DNA of 64,000 nucleotides from Phaeobacter italicus (GCF_001258055.1 NZ_CVRM01000033.1:186001-250000), one strand, 5' to 3'; counted from the first letter of the stretch, positions 36,366-46,164 are shown. Made by a program: numbers and translations. Notes: generated by a model from the sequence alone, not told the origin.

Positions 36366-37193
36366 CTAGCTGTTGCTCTCGGCGCGGCTGTCTGCCTTCA
36401 CTTCGTCCCAGAGGGCGTCCATCTCTGCAAGGTCACTGTCTTCCGGCCGTTTGCCGCGGGCCGCCAGTTTCGCCTCCACGCCCTCAAACCGTCGGATGAA
36501 CTTGGCATTTGCCCGCCGCAGGGCGGCTTCGGGCTCTACGCCGAGATGACGACCAAGGTTGGCCATGACAAACATCAGATCACCGAATTCTTCCTCAACC
36601 TCATCCTGGGAGAGGCTGTCGCGGGCTTCAACAAGCTCAGCGGCTTCTTCCGCGATCTTGTCGATGACTTCATTGGTCGTGGGCCAGTCAAACCCGACAC
36701 GCGCTGCGCGTTTTTGCAATTTGTATGCCCGCAAGAGCGCAGGAAGGCCGACTGCCACACCATCCAACGTGCCCTGCTGCGCCTTTCCAGCGCGTTCTGC
36801 CGCCTTGATGGCTTCCCAATCGGCTGTCTGCTGTTCGGCCGATTTCTCGCGGCTCTCATCGCCAAAGACATGCGGATGACGCGACACCATCTTGTTTGAC
36901 ATGGTTGTGACCACATCCTGAAAGGTGAAATGCCCGGCCTCTGCCGCCATTTGGGCATGAAACACCGACTGAAACAGCAGATCGCCCAGCTCTCCCTTCA
37001 GTTCGTCCCACGCCTCACGCTCAATCGCGTCGGCAACTTCGTATGCTTCTTCAATGGTATAAGGCGCGATGCTGGCAAAATCCTGCTCGATATCCCAGGG
37101 GCAGCCACCCTCTGGGTTACGCAGGCGACGCATGATTTCCAAGAGCCGTTCAATTCCGGCAGTTTCATCGTGAATGAGGTGATTTTCTTGCAT
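36366..37193 (-). CDS. mazG: Nucleoside triphosphate pyrophosphohydrolase
   Basis: MazG (275 residues) hydrolyses NTPs to NMP and pyrophosphate, cleaning the nucleotide pool or lowering ppGpp. It has two MazG repeats: the first with CPWD and the metal motif YTIEEAYEVADAIE...ELKGELGDLLFQ, the second with EEAAELVEARD and EEEFGDLMFV. The start at 37193 gives a normal N-terminus (the upstream extension is unlikely). It is divergent from the M20 gene with a 64-bp gap. Confidence 0.94.
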   Translation of the reverse strand: MQENHLIHDETAGIERLLEIMRRLRNPEGGCPWDIEQDFASIAPYTIEEAYEVADAIEREAWDELKGELGDLLFQSVFHAQMAAEAGHFTFQDVVTTMSNKMVSRHPHVFGDESREKSAEQQTADWEAIKAAERAGKAQQGTLDGVAVGLPALLRAYKLQKRAARVGFDWPTTNEVIDKIAEEAAELVEARDSLSQDEVEEEFGDLMFVMANLGRHLGVEPEAALRRANAKFIRRFEGVEAKLAARGKRPEDSDLAEMDALWDEVKADSRAESNS

Positions 37194-37257
37194 TGCAGGC
37201 CAACTTATTCCGGTGTCAGATGCATCAATCCCGAGTCTGACCAAGGAGTCCACCCCA

Positions 37258-38433
37258 ATGCCGGTTGTGAACCGAATTGCCGATTACGCCGAAGAGATGA
37301 AGACCTGGCGTCGGCACCTGCACCAGATACCAGAGCTGGCGCTGGACTTGCCCAAGACAGCCGCTTTTGTGGCTGAACGCCTGCGCGAATTCGGGGTGGA
37401 TGAGCTGCACGAAGGGATTGCGACCAGCGGCATGGTGGCGATCATCAACGGGCAGGGGAATGATGCAGGCACTGGCCCCACGATCGGTCTTCGCGCGGAT
37501 ATGGATGCCCTGCCCATCCCGGAGGAAACAGGGGTCGATTATGTCTCTGGTCATGCGGGGAACATGCACGCCTGTGGGCATGACGGGCACACAACCATGC
37601 TTTTGGGCGCTGCCAAGTATCTTGCGGAGACGCGCAATTTCAGCGGTCGTGTCGCGCTGATCTTCCAGCCCGCAGAAGAGGCGATTGGCGGTGCGCGCAT
37701 CATGGTGGAAGAAGGCATCATGGACCGCTTTGGCATTTCAGAGGTCTATGCGCTGCACAATGCACCCGGCCTGCCGGTGGGGGCATTCCTGACAACGCCC
37801 GGTGCGCTGATGGCCGCAACGGATGAATTTCACATCCATATCAACGGGCGCGGTGGGCATGCCGCCATGCCGCATGAGACGCGCGACCCGGTGATGGCAG
37901 CCTGCGGCATCGCGCAGGCGATCCAGACGATCGTCAGCCGCAACCACTATGCGCTGCAGGATCTCGTGGTGTCCGTGACCCAAATCCACACAGGCACCAC
38001 CGACAACGTTGTGCCCGATACGGCCTACATCAACGGCACCGTGCGCAGTTTTGACCCGGATGTGCAGCAGATGGTGATGCAGCGCATGAAGGAAATCGTG
38101 GCAGGCCAGGCTGCCAGCTATGGTGTCGAGGCCGAGCTGAACTATGAGGAGGGGTATCCCGCCACCTACAACGACCCAGCAAAAACCGCATTTGCGGTGG
38201 ATGTGGCCTCGGAAATCGCAGGGGCTGACAACGTCGAGAGCGAAGGCGGACGCGAGATGGGCGCGGAGGACTTTTCCTACATGCTGCAGGCACGACCGGG
38301 CGCCTATCTCTTCCTCGGGCAGGGAGAGAGCGCAGGGCTGCACCATCCGAAGTATGATTTCAACGATGAGATTTCGCCCATTGGCGCGTCATTCTTTGCC
38401 CGGCTGGTCGAAAGAGCACAGCCCGCAACCTGA
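37258..38433 (+). CDS. M20 family amidohydrolase (hippurate hydrolase/aminoacylase-like)
   Basis: The 391-residue metallo-amidohydrolase removes N-acyl groups from amino acids or related amides. Metal ligands are in NMHACGHDGH (Cys106, His108) and PAEE (Glu140, Glu141), with RGGHAAMPH from the dimerisation domain. AAGGAG precedes the ATG. Two ureohydrolases follow in the same direction (88 bp, then a 4-bp overlap), so the group may degrade an acylated guanidino compound; this is inference. Confidence 0.9.
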   Translation: MPVVNRIADYAEEMKTWRRHLHQIPELALDLPKTAAFVAERLREFGVDELHEGIATSGMVAIINGQGNDAGTGPTIGLRADMDALPIPEETGVDYVSGHAGNMHACGHDGHTTMLLGAAKYLAETRNFSGRVALIFQPAEEAIGGARIMVEEGIMDRFGISEVYALHNAPGLPVGAFLTTPGALMAATDEFHIHINGRGGHAAMPHETRDPVMAACGIAQAIQTIVSRNHYALQDLVVSVTQIHTGTTDNVVPDTAYINGTVRSFDPDVQQMVMQRMKEIVAGQAASYGVEAELNYEEGYPATYNDPAKTAFAVDVASEIAGADNVESEGGREMGAEDFSYMLQARPGAYLFLGQGESAGLHHPKYDFNDEISPIGASFFARLVERAQPAT

Positions 38434-38521
38434 TCTGACGGCAATGCGCGGCCTTTCAGATGACAAGACTGCGCGCTTTCGCTAGGAGGTGGCCATAACC
38501 CGAGAAGAGGGAGCAGTCCGC

Positions 38522-39487
38522 ATGGCGCTAGAAGACGCAAAAACACAGGTCGATCAGGCCTTCACCCGCGAAGACCTGAAAGGGTTGAGCTTTGAAAACA
38601 CCTTTGGGGGCGCCACGTCCTTTCTGCGACGCCGCTACACCAAAGATCTGACACATGCGGATATTGCCGTCACCGGCATCCCCTTTGATCAGGCAGTGAC
38701 CAATCGTCCGGGCACCCGTCTGGGCCCGCGTGCGGTGCGCGAGGCTTCGGCCCTGCAAAGCCCCGATGCACCATATGGCTGGGACATCTGCCCGGCCAGT
38801 GAGCTGGCGATCGTGGATTACGGTGATCTGGCGTTTGACTATGCAAATGTTGCGGCCTTTCCCGACACGCTGACCGATCACATCCGCGGGATCCTCGCGA
38901 CGGATACAGCAACCGTTGCCATTGGCGGCGATCACTATGTGTCGTTCCCCATCCTCAAGGCCTATGCCGAGAAATACGGGCCCATCTCCCTGCTGCATTT
39001 CGATGCGCATAGCGACACCTGGCAGGATGATGATTTCAGCCGTGTCGATCATGGCACCATGTTCTACAAGGCGGTGAAATCCGGGGTCATCGATCCCGCA
39101 ACATCCGTCCAGGTGGGCATTCGTACCACGAACGAAGACAATCTGGGCGTTCCGACCATTGATGCGCCCACCGTGCATGCCATCGGCCCTGTCGAAACCG
39201 CGCGCCGCATCCGCGAGGTTCTGGGGGACAGGCCCGTTTATCTGACCTTTGATATCGACTGTCTGGATCCCGCATATGCACCGGGGACAGGCACGCCGGT
39301 CTGGGGTGGCCTCACCTCTGCGCAGGCAGAGGCGATCCTCAAGGAGCTGCGCGGGATCAATATTCTCGGCGGCGACGTGGTCGAGGTCTCGCCGCCCTTT
39401 GACACCACAGGTGCGACAGCGATCGCGGGGGCGCATGTCGCGATGAGCATCCTTTGTCTTCTTGGCTGGAGGATCACAGGCCGATGA
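38522..39487 (+). CDS. speB: Agmatinase-family ureohydrolase (SpeB-like)
   Basis: The 321-residue di-manganese ureohydrolase removes urea from agmatine or another guanidino compound. Metal ligands are His138 (GGDHYVSFPI), Asp161, His163, Asp165 (DAHSDT) and Asp244, Asp246 (DIDCLDP). The sequence around GIPFDQAVTNRPGTRLGPR is closest to SpeB-type agmatinases. The start at 38522 has GAGGGAG upstream; a GTG at 38489 overlaps an AGGAGG and is less likely. It is coupled to the next ureohydrolase gene by an ATGA overlap. Confidence 0.9.
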   Translation: MALEDAKTQVDQAFTREDLKGLSFENTFGGATSFLRRRYTKDLTHADIAVTGIPFDQAVTNRPGTRLGPRAVREASALQSPDAPYGWDICPASELAIVDYGDLAFDYANVAAFPDTLTDHIRGILATDTATVAIGGDHYVSFPILKAYAEKYGPISLLHFDAHSDTWQDDDFSRVDHGTMFYKAVKSGVIDPATSVQVGIRTTNEDNLGVPTIDAPTVHAIGPVETARRIREVLGDRPVYLTFDIDCLDPAYAPGTGTPVWGGLTSAQAEAILKELRGINILGGDVVEVSPPFDTTGATAIAGAHVAMSILCLLGWRITGR

Positions 39488-40431
39488 CCGATTTCAATCA
39501 GCCCATCAGCGGCAATGATCTTGCTCGGTTCTCCGGGCCCAACACCTTTATGCGGCTGCCGCAAGCGACCTCTCTTGAGGGGTTGGATGTGGCTATTTTG
39601 GGCGTGCCGATGGATATCGGCACCTCCTGGCGTTCGGGAACGCGGTTTGGCCCAAAACAGATCCGTGCCGAAAGTGCGATGATCCGTCCCTACAACATGA
39701 CATCCGGCGCTGCGCCGTTTGACAGCCTCAATATCGGTGACATCGGCGATCTGGCGATCAACACATTTTCGCTGTCGGACAGCCTGCGCATCATTCAGGA
39801 AAGCTATGCGGCGATCCTGACAGGCGATGTCATCCCGGTCGCAATGGGTGGCGATCATTCCATCACCCTGCCGATCCTGCGGGCCATCGCAGGCAAGTAC
39901 GGGCCTGTCGCACTGGTGCATGTTGATGCACATGCTGACGTCAATGACGACATGTTCGGCGAGCGGGAGACCCACGGCACCGTGTTCCGTCGCGCCTATG
40001 AAGAGGGGCTGATTGTCCCGGACAAGACCTACCAGATCGGGTTGCGCGGCACGGGCTATGGCTCTGAGGACTTCAAGGAAGCGCAGCGCTGGGGCTTTCA
40101 GCACTTCCCAGCGAGCGAGCTGTGGCACCGTTCTCTGCATGGCTTGGGTGCGGAAATTCGTCGCGATATCGGAAATAGGCCTGTCTATGTGTCCTATGAT
40201 ATCGATAGCCTGGACCCAGCCTATGCACCGGGAACCGGTACGCCGGAAATCGGCGGGCTAGCGACGCCGCAGGCGCTGGAACTGATCCGGGCGCTGCGGG
40301 GGCTGAATATTGTAGGGTGTGACATGGTTGAGGTGTCGCCGCCTTACGACACATCGGGCAATACGGCGCTGACTGCAGCAAACCTGCTTTATGAGCTGCT
40401 CTGTGTGCTGCCGGGCGTTGAAACCAAGTAA
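39484..40431 (+). CDS. Ureohydrolase, guanidinobutyrase/guanidinopropionase-like
   Basis: The 315-residue paralogue of the preceding gene has all metal ligands (His125; Asp148, His150, Asp152; Asp239, Asp241). Its motifs DAHADVNDDMFGE, THGTVFRRA and the C-terminal VEVSPPYDTSGNTALTAANL are those I associate with Pseudomonas GbuA/GpuA rather than SpeB. A role in hydrolysing 4-guanidinobutyrate or a similar acid is therefore likely but unproven. It is translationally coupled to speB. Confidence 0.88.
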   Translation: MTDFNQPISGNDLARFSGPNTFMRLPQATSLEGLDVAILGVPMDIGTSWRSGTRFGPKQIRAESAMIRPYNMTSGAAPFDSLNIGDIGDLAINTFSLSDSLRIIQESYAAILTGDVIPVAMGGDHSITLPILRAIAGKYGPVALVHVDAHADVNDDMFGERETHGTVFRRAYEEGLIVPDKTYQIGLRGTGYGSEDFKEAQRWGFQHFPASELWHRSLHGLGAEIRRDIGNRPVYVSYDIDSLDPAYAPGTGTPEIGGLATPQALELIRALRGLNIVGCDMVEVSPPYDTSGNTALTAANLLYELLCVLPGVETK

Positions 40432-40474
40432 CGCGCATCGCTTCTGGCATGCGCCAGGAGAGAGTTGATAGCAT

Positions 40475-40897
40475 ATGGGGCGCGTGATGATATTTGTCTG
40501 GCTGAGCATCGCAGCAGTTGTTGTGGTGCTCGGTTTTATTCGTCTCGCGCCCAGTGATCCGCTGGACTGGAACACCCAGCCGGAATTTTCGGAGGACAGA
40601 ACCTTTCGCGGGGGTGTCTTTCGGGTGATGCGGACCGGCGAAAGCGGGCTTGAACGTTTCCATGCCGTGGCCGCAAACGCGCCGCGTACACGTGTTCTTG
40701 CCGGTTCGGTCGAGGATCAGATGATCACCTATGTGACGCGCACGCGGTTTATCGGCTTTCCCGATTACACCACCGCACGTCAGGATGGTGATCTGCTGAA
40801 GGTCTATGCGCGTCTGCGTTTCGGGCGCTCTGACCTCGGCAGCAACAACGACCGCATCAGTGGCTGGATTGCCCAGATGGAAGGTGGCGCACAATAG
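40475..40897 (+). CDS. DUF1499 family protein
   Basis: The 140-residue protein has one N-terminal hydrophobic anchor (VWLSIAAVVVVLGFIRLA) and a C-terminal domain typical of DUF1499 (VLAGSVEDQMITYVTRTRFIGFPDY, then ARLRFGRSDLGSNNDR). Function unknown. It lies 43 bp after the ureohydrolases and may be the last gene of that transcript, but no functional link is evident. Confidence 0.82.
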   Translation: MGRVMIFVWLSIAAVVVVLGFIRLAPSDPLDWNTQPEFSEDRTFRGGVFRVMRTGESGLERFHAVAANAPRTRVLAGSVEDQMITYVTRTRFIGFPDYTTARQDGDLLKVYARLRFGRSDLGSNNDRISGWIAQMEGGAQ

Positions 40898-40919
40898 GCG
40901 CGGGTGCATGGGCGGCGGT

Positions 40920-41285
40920 TCAGATCTGCGGCCACGCCGTGCTTGACGTGGTATGGGGCAGATCAGAGACCGCATCAGCGCCTTCGGCCGACAGGCAGCC
41001 GTTCTGCACCTCTCTCCACATGGGAACATTCAGTGACATCTGGCACTGCGCGGTAAACATGCGCCCGTCGACCTGCAGGCAGATGAATTCCCCCAGCTCT
41101 ATGCGGCTGCCACTACTGTCGGTGCAATAGCAGTCGATGGTGCGCCCGTCCGGTGTTTTTACATCAGCTTGTGCCACGCCACATGTCAGCGATGTGACCA
41201 AAACCACGGCTGCAAGGACCCCTCCGCAGGGTTTCGCTGCTGCGCCTGGCCGGTGATTGGCGATATCGGGACTGGCATGTTGCAT
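40920..41285 (-). CDS. Small exported cysteine-containing hypothetical protein
   Basis: A 121-residue frame with a hydrophobic signal-like segment (GVLAAVVLVTSLTCGVAQA) and a mature part with five cysteines (CYC, C, C, C), suggesting disulfides in the periplasm. No ribosome site fits the ATG at 41285; a GGAGGGG inside the frame before GTG at 41207 could mark a shorter start, but the spacing is long. I know no family. It is convergent with the DUF1499 gene and divergent from prfA. Confidence 0.6.
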   Translation of the reverse strand: MQHASPDIANHRPGAAAKPCGGVLAAVVLVTSLTCGVAQADVKTPDGRTIDCYCTDSSGSRIELGEFICLQVDGRMFTAQCQMSLNVPMWREVQNGCLSAEGADAVSDLPHTTSSTAWPQI

Positions 41286-41347
41286 GGGCCTAGCATATCA
41301 CATGGCAGGCCCTCCGCCAAAGTCAGATCTAAACGGATACCCCAAGC

Positions 41348-42403
41348 ATGATCCCCGAAGACCGCCTTGAACAGATCCTGCAAAGGTTTCAATACCTTGA
41401 GGCTGCGATGTCCGATGGGGCAAGCGGCGAGGATATTGCAGCCCTCGCCAAGGAGTATTCCGACCTGCGCCCGGTCGCGGAGCAGATCATTTCCTATCGT
41501 CGGTTGCTTGCGGATCTTGATGAAGCCGAGCAGATGCTGGCAGATCCCGATATGGCGGCTTTGGCCGAGGAAGAGCTGCCGGGTCTGCGTGCGGCGCTGC
41601 CAGAGGCAGAACAGGCGCTGCAGCTGGCCCTGTTGCCGCGGGATGCAGCCGATAGCAAACCTGCGATGCTGGAAATCCGTCCCGGTACCGGCGGGGATGA
41701 GGCGGCGTTGTTTGCCGGGGATCTGCTGCGCATGTACCAACGCTACGCAGAGGCGCAGGGGTGGACGTTTGAGATCATCGAAGAGCAGTCCACCGAACTT
41801 GGCGGCCTGAAAGAGGTGGTTGCCCATGTCAAAGGCAACAACGTGTTTGCCCGACTGAAATATGAATCCGGTGTTCATCGGGTCCAGCGTGTCCCCGTGA
41901 CCGAGTCTGGTGGCCGTATCCATACCTCGGCCGCGACGGTTGCTGTTTTGCCCGAAGCGGAAGAGGTCGATCTGCGCATTGACCCGGCAGACCTGCGGAT
42001 CGACACGATGCGCGCATCCGGCGCGGGCGGTCAGCACGTGAACACCACCGACTCGGCCGTGCGGATCACCCATATTCCAACGGGCATCATCGTCGTCAGT
42101 TCGGAAAAATCCCAACACCGGAACCGAGAGATCGCAATGCAGGTTCTGCGCACCCGGCTATATGATCTGGAACGCCAGAGGATCGACAGCGAACGCTCCG
42201 CCGATCGGGCCAGTCAGGTGGGTTCGGGGGATCGTTCCGAACGGATCCGGACATATAATTTCCCGCAGGGCCGCATGTCGGACCATCGGATCAATCTGAC
42301 GCTCTATAAGCTCGATCAGATCATGCAGGGCGATCTGGATGAAATCATCGATGCGCTCACAGCCGACGATCAGGCGCGGCGTCTGGCCGAGATGGGCCAA
42401 TGA
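41348..42403 (+). CDS. prfA: Peptide chain release factor 1
   Basis: RF1 (351 residues) reads UAA/UAG. The stop-recognition motif PVT is at 183-185 and the GGQ catalytic loop at 227-229. Length and domain order are standard. It overlaps prmC by ATGA, so factor and modifying enzyme are made together, the common bacterial arrangement. Confidence 0.96.
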   Translation: MIPEDRLEQILQRFQYLEAAMSDGASGEDIAALAKEYSDLRPVAEQIISYRRLLADLDEAEQMLADPDMAALAEEELPGLRAALPEAEQALQLALLPRDAADSKPAMLEIRPGTGGDEAALFAGDLLRMYQRYAEAQGWTFEIIEEQSTELGGLKEVVAHVKGNNVFARLKYESGVHRVQRVPVTESGGRIHTSAATVAVLPEAEEVDLRIDPADLRIDTMRASGAGGQHVNTTDSAVRITHIPTGIIVVSSEKSQHRNREIAMQVLRTRLYDLERQRIDSERSADRASQVGSGDRSERIRTYNFPQGRMSDHRINLTLYKLDQIMQGDLDEIIDALTADDQARRLAEMGQ

Positions 42404-43257
42404 ACGCGCCGCAGACAGCCGCACAGGCAATGGCCGCAGCAGCCGCGCGGCTGCGGGCGGCAGGGGTGCCTGACCCCGCCCGTGACGCGCGGGTTCTACT
42501 GGCCCATGCAGCGCGGATCGAGGCGAGCAGGGTAACGCTGATCGCACCCGAGGATCTCGATCCCGATGTAGCCGAGCGCTATGAACAGCTGATTTCGCTC
42601 CGCGCGATCCGCGTGCCAGTGTCCCATCTGGTGGGAGAGCGCGAGTTCTATGGCCGCCGCTTCAAGGTCTCAAGCGATGTGCTGGACCCGCGCCCGGAAA
42701 CCGAATGCCTGATCGAGGCCGCGCTGGCGGAACCGTTCGCCCGGGTTCTTGATCTTGGCCTGGGATCGGGCTGCATCCTGGTCACCCTCCTTGCCGAACA
42801 GCCCAAAGCGACCGGGCTGGGCGTCGATCTGAGCGAAGCAGCCTGCCTGCAGGCCAGTGCCAATGCGGTATTGCACCGGGTTGAGCCACGCGCCGATGTG
42901 CGCCAATCGGATTGGTTTGCGCAGGTCGAAGGGCAGTTTGACCTCATAGTCTCGAACCCGCCCTATATCGCGCTAGATGAAATGGAAGGCCTGTCCGCCG
43001 AAGTGCGGGGCCATGAACCGGAAATGGCCCTGACCGACGGGGCTGACGGGCTCAGCGCCTATCGCGCGATTTCGCAGCAGGTCGCTGAATATCTCGCTCC
43101 GGGTGGGCGGGTGCTTTTGGAAATCGGGCCAACTCAGGGCGCGCAGGTTGCGGAAATGTTGCGCACCGCAGGGTTGGTGGATGTACGTGTCCTGCCAGAT
43201 CTGGATGGGCGCGACAGGGTGGTTTTCGGCCGCAACTGTGGCGAAAACACCGCCTAA
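42400..43257 (+). CDS. prmC: Release factor N5-glutamine methyltransferase
   Basis: PrmC (285 residues) methylates the glutamine of the GGQ loop in RF1 and RF2, raising termination efficiency. An N-terminal helical domain (about 1-80) is followed by a Rossmann domain with LDLGLGSGC (SAM loop, about 117-125) and NPPY at 186-189, which binds the glutamine side chain. Translationally coupled to prfA. Confidence 0.94.
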   Translation: MNAPQTAAQAMAAAAARLRAAGVPDPARDARVLLAHAARIEASRVTLIAPEDLDPDVAERYEQLISLRAIRVPVSHLVGEREFYGRRFKVSSDVLDPRPETECLIEAALAEPFARVLDLGLGSGCILVTLLAEQPKATGLGVDLSEAACLQASANAVLHRVEPRADVRQSDWFAQVEGQFDLIVSNPPYIALDEMEGLSAEVRGHEPEMALTDGADGLSAYRAISQQVAEYLAPGGRVLLEIGPTQGAQVAEMLRTAGLVDVRVLPDLDGRDRVVFGRNCGENTA

Positions 43258-43481
43258 GGCATGAAAACGCCGCCGAATTCGTAGTTTTGAAAGAAAAAAC
43301 ACGGAAAACTCAACCCAGCCTCTTGTCTGATGGGGCTGAACATGATTACTCAGAGGTGTCGCTTTTGAGCGAGGTGCAGAATACCTCCCGGCGACGCCAA
43401 GCCCAAAATAGTCGATGATCCGGCGCTAAGACGCGCCAATTGGGTCCAACGACAAATACAATCAAGGCTGACGTTAGACAT

Positions 43482-44144
43482 ATGAGATCGTCAAAATCAC
43501 GTTCGCGTTCCAAGTCGAACCGGAACCGCCCCCAGGGGGCCAATGTTGTCAACCGCGTCTTCGACAGCTCCGGTCCTGAGGGCAAGGTGCGCGGAACGCC
43601 GCAACAGATCATTGATAAATACAACCAGCTGGCCCGCGATGCTCAGCTGAGCAATGACCGTGTTGCCACAGAAAATTTCCAACAGCATGCCGAGCATTAT
43701 CTGCGGATGCTGAACGAAGCCCAACGCGAGATCGAGGCGCGCCGCGAGGAGCAGGAACGCCAGAACCGTGAACGCCAGGCAGAGCGGGATCGCGAGCGCC
43801 AGGAGCGGCTGGAACGCCAGGAACGCGAAGCGGCCAGCCGGGGCGAAGATGCGCCGCAGCCTGACGTCGTTGATCCGCGCGACAGCGATGATGACAGCGG
43901 TCTGGTGGATACACCGGAGCAGGCCGCTGCAGAGCAGCCGTCAGCAGATCAGGGCGAAGCCAAGCCGCAAAAGGCCCCGAGCCGCAAGCCACGCGCACCG
44001 CGCAAGCCCAAGGCAGATGCGGCTGCAAAGGCTGAAGGCGGTGAAGGTGACAGCCCGGCGGCAGAGCGCAAACCTGCTGCAAAACGCGCCAGCAAGCCCA
44101 AGGCAAAGCCCCCGGCAGAGGACGCGCCAGAGGCCGCTGAATAA
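43482..44144 (+). CDS. DUF4167 domain protein
   Basis: The 220-residue protein begins with a basic Ser/Arg/Lys tail (MRSSKSRSRSKSNRNR), then the DUF4167 domain (about 18-85, VVNRVFDSSGPEGKVRGTP and IIDKYNQLARDAQLSNDR). A long charged coiled coil rich in Glu/Arg (about 85-125) leads to an Ala/Lys/Pro-rich disordered tail. RNA binding is plausible from the composition. No strong ribosome site; the start follows the family's usual N-terminus. The 224-bp gap before it holds no gene. Confidence 0.85.
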   Translation: MRSSKSRSRSKSNRNRPQGANVVNRVFDSSGPEGKVRGTPQQIIDKYNQLARDAQLSNDRVATENFQQHAEHYLRMLNEAQREIEARREEQERQNRERQAERDRERQERLERQEREAASRGEDAPQPDVVDPRDSDDDSGLVDTPEQAAAEQPSADQGEAKPQKAPSRKPRAPRKPKADAAAKAEGGEGDSPAAERKPAAKRASKPKAKPPAEDAPEAAE

Positions 44145-44167
44145 GCCACCGGCCTATTTGAAATGTG

Positions 44168-44207
44168 AAAACCCGGCCCCAGCAGTCTGCTGGGCGCCGG
44201 GTTTTTT
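44168..44207. terminator. Bidirectional terminator between DUF4167 gene and rsmA
   Basis: AAAACCCGGC and GCCGGGTTTT arms flank an inner CCCAGCA/TGCTGGG stem with one bulged C; a six-T run follows on the plus strand and A4 on the other side. Confidence 0.85.
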
Positions 44208-44249
44208 CTGTCTGGGCTAGCGTGCCCTATAAAACGGTCTGGATTGCGA

Positions 44250-45098
44250 TCAACTTTCGGCGGCCTTGACGCTGCGGGCAAGCGCACAGAAGGCTTCCAG
44301 GCTCACCTGCTCTGCGCGTTCGGTGGGCGGGATGCCTGCCGCGTTCAGGTGGTCTTCGATATCGGGGCTCACGCTCTTGAGGCTGGCGCGCAGCATCTTG
44401 CGCCGTTGATTGAAGGCGGCAGCGACAACCTTGTTCAGCGTGCCCGGATCAGCGGGGAAACGGGGCTCTTCCAATGCCGTCAGATGGACAACCGCACTAT
44501 GGACCTTTGGGGGCGGGCTGAAGGCTTCGGGGGGCAGGGACAGAACGATGCGGGCATCCGCTCGCCACTGGGCCAAAAGCGCCAGACGTCCATAGGCTTT
44601 GGTGCCGGGCTGGGCCACGATCCGTTCAGCCACTTCACGCTGGAACATCAGGGTCAGGCTTTGCCAGAACGGCGGCCATGCCTTTGGGGTGAGCCAACGC
44701 ACCAGCAGCTCTGTGCCGACATTATAGGGCAGGTTTGCTGCAATGCGGATCGGCGGAGTGAGATGGGTGAGGGGGTTTACCTCCAGCGCGTCGCCCTCAA
44801 TGACTTCCAGCTTGCCGGGATAGGCGGCCGCGACCTCGGCAAGGGCCGGGATGCAGCGGCTGTCTTTCTCCACCGCCAGAACCTTGCGCGCGCCTTCGGC
44901 CAGCAGGCCACGGGTCAGGCCACCGGGGCCGGGGCCGATTTCCAGCACGTCACAGTCCGTGAGATCGCCCGCCTGTCGGGCGATCTTGGCTGTCAGGTTC
45001 AGATCCAGCAGGAAGTTCTGGCCAAGCGACTTGCGCGCCAACAGCTGATGGGTCTCGATCACCTCGCGCAGCGGGGGGAGAGAGTCGATAGCGCTCAT
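44250..45098 (-). CDS. rsmA: 16S rRNA (A1518/A1519) dimethyltransferase
   Basis: RsmA/KsgA (282 residues) dimethylates two adjacent adenines in helix 45 of 16S rRNA during small-subunit assembly. The SAM loop GPGPGG is at 55-60 and the catalytic NLPYN at 122-126. It is the last gene of the lptF-lptG-lptD-surA-pdxA-rsmA run, 85 bp after pdxA; the gap contains a repeat-like element. Confidence 0.96.
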   Translation of the reverse strand: MSAIDSLPPLREVIETHQLLARKSLGQNFLLDLNLTAKIARQAGDLTDCDVLEIGPGPGGLTRGLLAEGARKVLAVEKDSRCIPALAEVAAAYPGKLEVIEGDALEVNPLTHLTPPIRIAANLPYNVGTELLVRWLTPKAWPPFWQSLTLMFQREVAERIVAQPGTKAYGRLALLAQWRADARIVLSLPPEAFSPPPKVHSAVVHLTALEEPRFPADPGTLNKVVAAAFNQRRKMLRASLKSVSPDIEDHLNAAGIPPTERAEQVSLEAFCALARSVKAAES

Positions 45099-45118
45099 AG
45101 TATCGGTACCTTGCGACA

Positions 45119-45182
45119 GGGCGCAGCGGCTGCGCCTTCAGGTTTCATGCCTCCGGCGGGGATATTTCCAGCAAGAGGAAGT
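45119..45182. repeat. Repeat-like element between pdxA and rsmA
   Basis: It contains a perfect hairpin GCGCAG-CGG-CTGCGC (45120-45134) and a stretch whose minus strand reads CTTCCTCTTGCTGGAAATAT then CCCCGCCGGAGGC. The second part resembles AAATACTCCGGGGG near 2220, hinting at a dispersed family of intergenic elements; two partial copies are weak evidence. Confidence 0.45.
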
Positions 45183-45183
45183 T

Positions 45184-46164
45184 TCAAGTGCTGGCGGCCA
45201 TGCTCTGCGCCAGCCGCAGCGCCTCAATGAGGCTGGAGGGGTTGGCGATCCCCTGACCGGCAATGTCAAACGCCGTGCCATGATCGGGCGAGGTGCGGAT
45301 GAACGGCAGACCAAGGGTAACATTGACGCCGCGGTCGAAATCGAGCGTCTTGATCGGGATCAGCGCCTGATCGTGATACATGCACACGGCCGCATCATAG
45401 CGTGCCCGTGCCGCCGCATGAAACATCGTATCCGCCGGATGCGGGCCGGACAGCACATAGGCGCCCCCCTGCATGTCGGCAATGAGATCCTGAATCCAGT
45501 CCAGCTCTTCCGCACCCATTGCGCCATCTTCGCCTGCATGTGGGTTCAGCCCGGCAACAGCAATGCGCGGATGGGAGATGCCAAACTGATCCCTCAACCC
45601 TTGTGCGGTGATTTCGATGGTCGCACGCAGCCCCTCCGGGGTCAGCTTGCGGGGTACTTCGGACAGGGCAATGTGAATGGTGGCTGGCACAACCCGCAGG
45701 GCAGGGCTTGCCAGCATCATGACCACCTGCGTGTCACCGCCAAGGTGTGCAAGGAATTCAGTATGGCCAGGATAGGCAAAGCCCGCCCCGTCAATCAGCG
45801 CCTTCTTGTGGATCGGCGCGGTGCACAGAGCGCAAGCCTGCCCGGAGGTCACCAATGCGACACCGGTTTCGATCGCCGTGATCACACCTTGGGCATTGTC
45901 AGGATTGATCCGTCCGGGCTCATTGTCGGCTGCAAATTCAACAGGCAGGACAGGCATGGCGGTCGCGCTGACGTCCACTGCCTCAGCCGGGGTGCGAACC
46001 TCTTGCCAGATGGCTGTCGCTGGCAGATGCCGAGGATCGCCAAGCCAGACGAACGGGCAGCTGTCTTTCAGCGTTTCCCAGGCCTTTACGGCGAGTTCCG
46101 GGCCAATGCCCGCCGGTTCCCCACAGCTGAGCGCAATGGGGAGAGGTCGGGCAGTGGTGGTCAT
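45184..46164 (-). CDS. pdxA: 4-hydroxythreonine-4-phosphate dehydrogenase
   Basis: PdxA (326 residues) oxidises 4-phosphohydroxythreonine in the DXP-dependent pyridoxal phosphate pathway. Characteristic stretches are SCGEPAGIGPELA at the N-terminus, THKKALIDGAGF-like TAPIHKKALIDGAG and CMYHDQALIPIKTLDF near the C-terminus, with the metal histidines. Its ATG overlaps the surA stop (ATGA). The surA-pdxA-rsmA order is the classic bacterial arrangement. Confidence 0.95.
   Translation of the reverse strand: MTTTARPLPIALSCGEPAGIGPELAVKAWETLKDSCPFVWLGDPRHLPATAIWQEVRTPAEAVDVSATAMPVLPVEFAADNEPGRINPDNAQGVITAIETGVALVTSGQACALCTAPIHKKALIDGAGFAYPGHTEFLAHLGGDTQVVMMLASPALRVVPATIHIALSEVPRKLTPEGLRATIEITAQGLRDQFGISHPRIAVAGLNPHAGEDGAMGAEELDWIQDLIADMQGGAYVLSGPHPADTMFHAAARARYDAAVCMYHDQALIPIKTLDFDRGVNVTLGLPFIRTSPDHGTAFDIAGQGIANPSSLIEALRLAQSMAAST

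Noticed and set aside
38489-38521. GTG start for the SpeB-like gene
   Set aside because: The GTG overlaps the AGGAGG itself, so that site cannot serve it; ATG at 38522 has its own GAGGGAG.
43346-43624. Short minus-strand frame before the DUF4167 gene
   Set aside because: It overlaps the start of a well-supported gene and has no features of its own.
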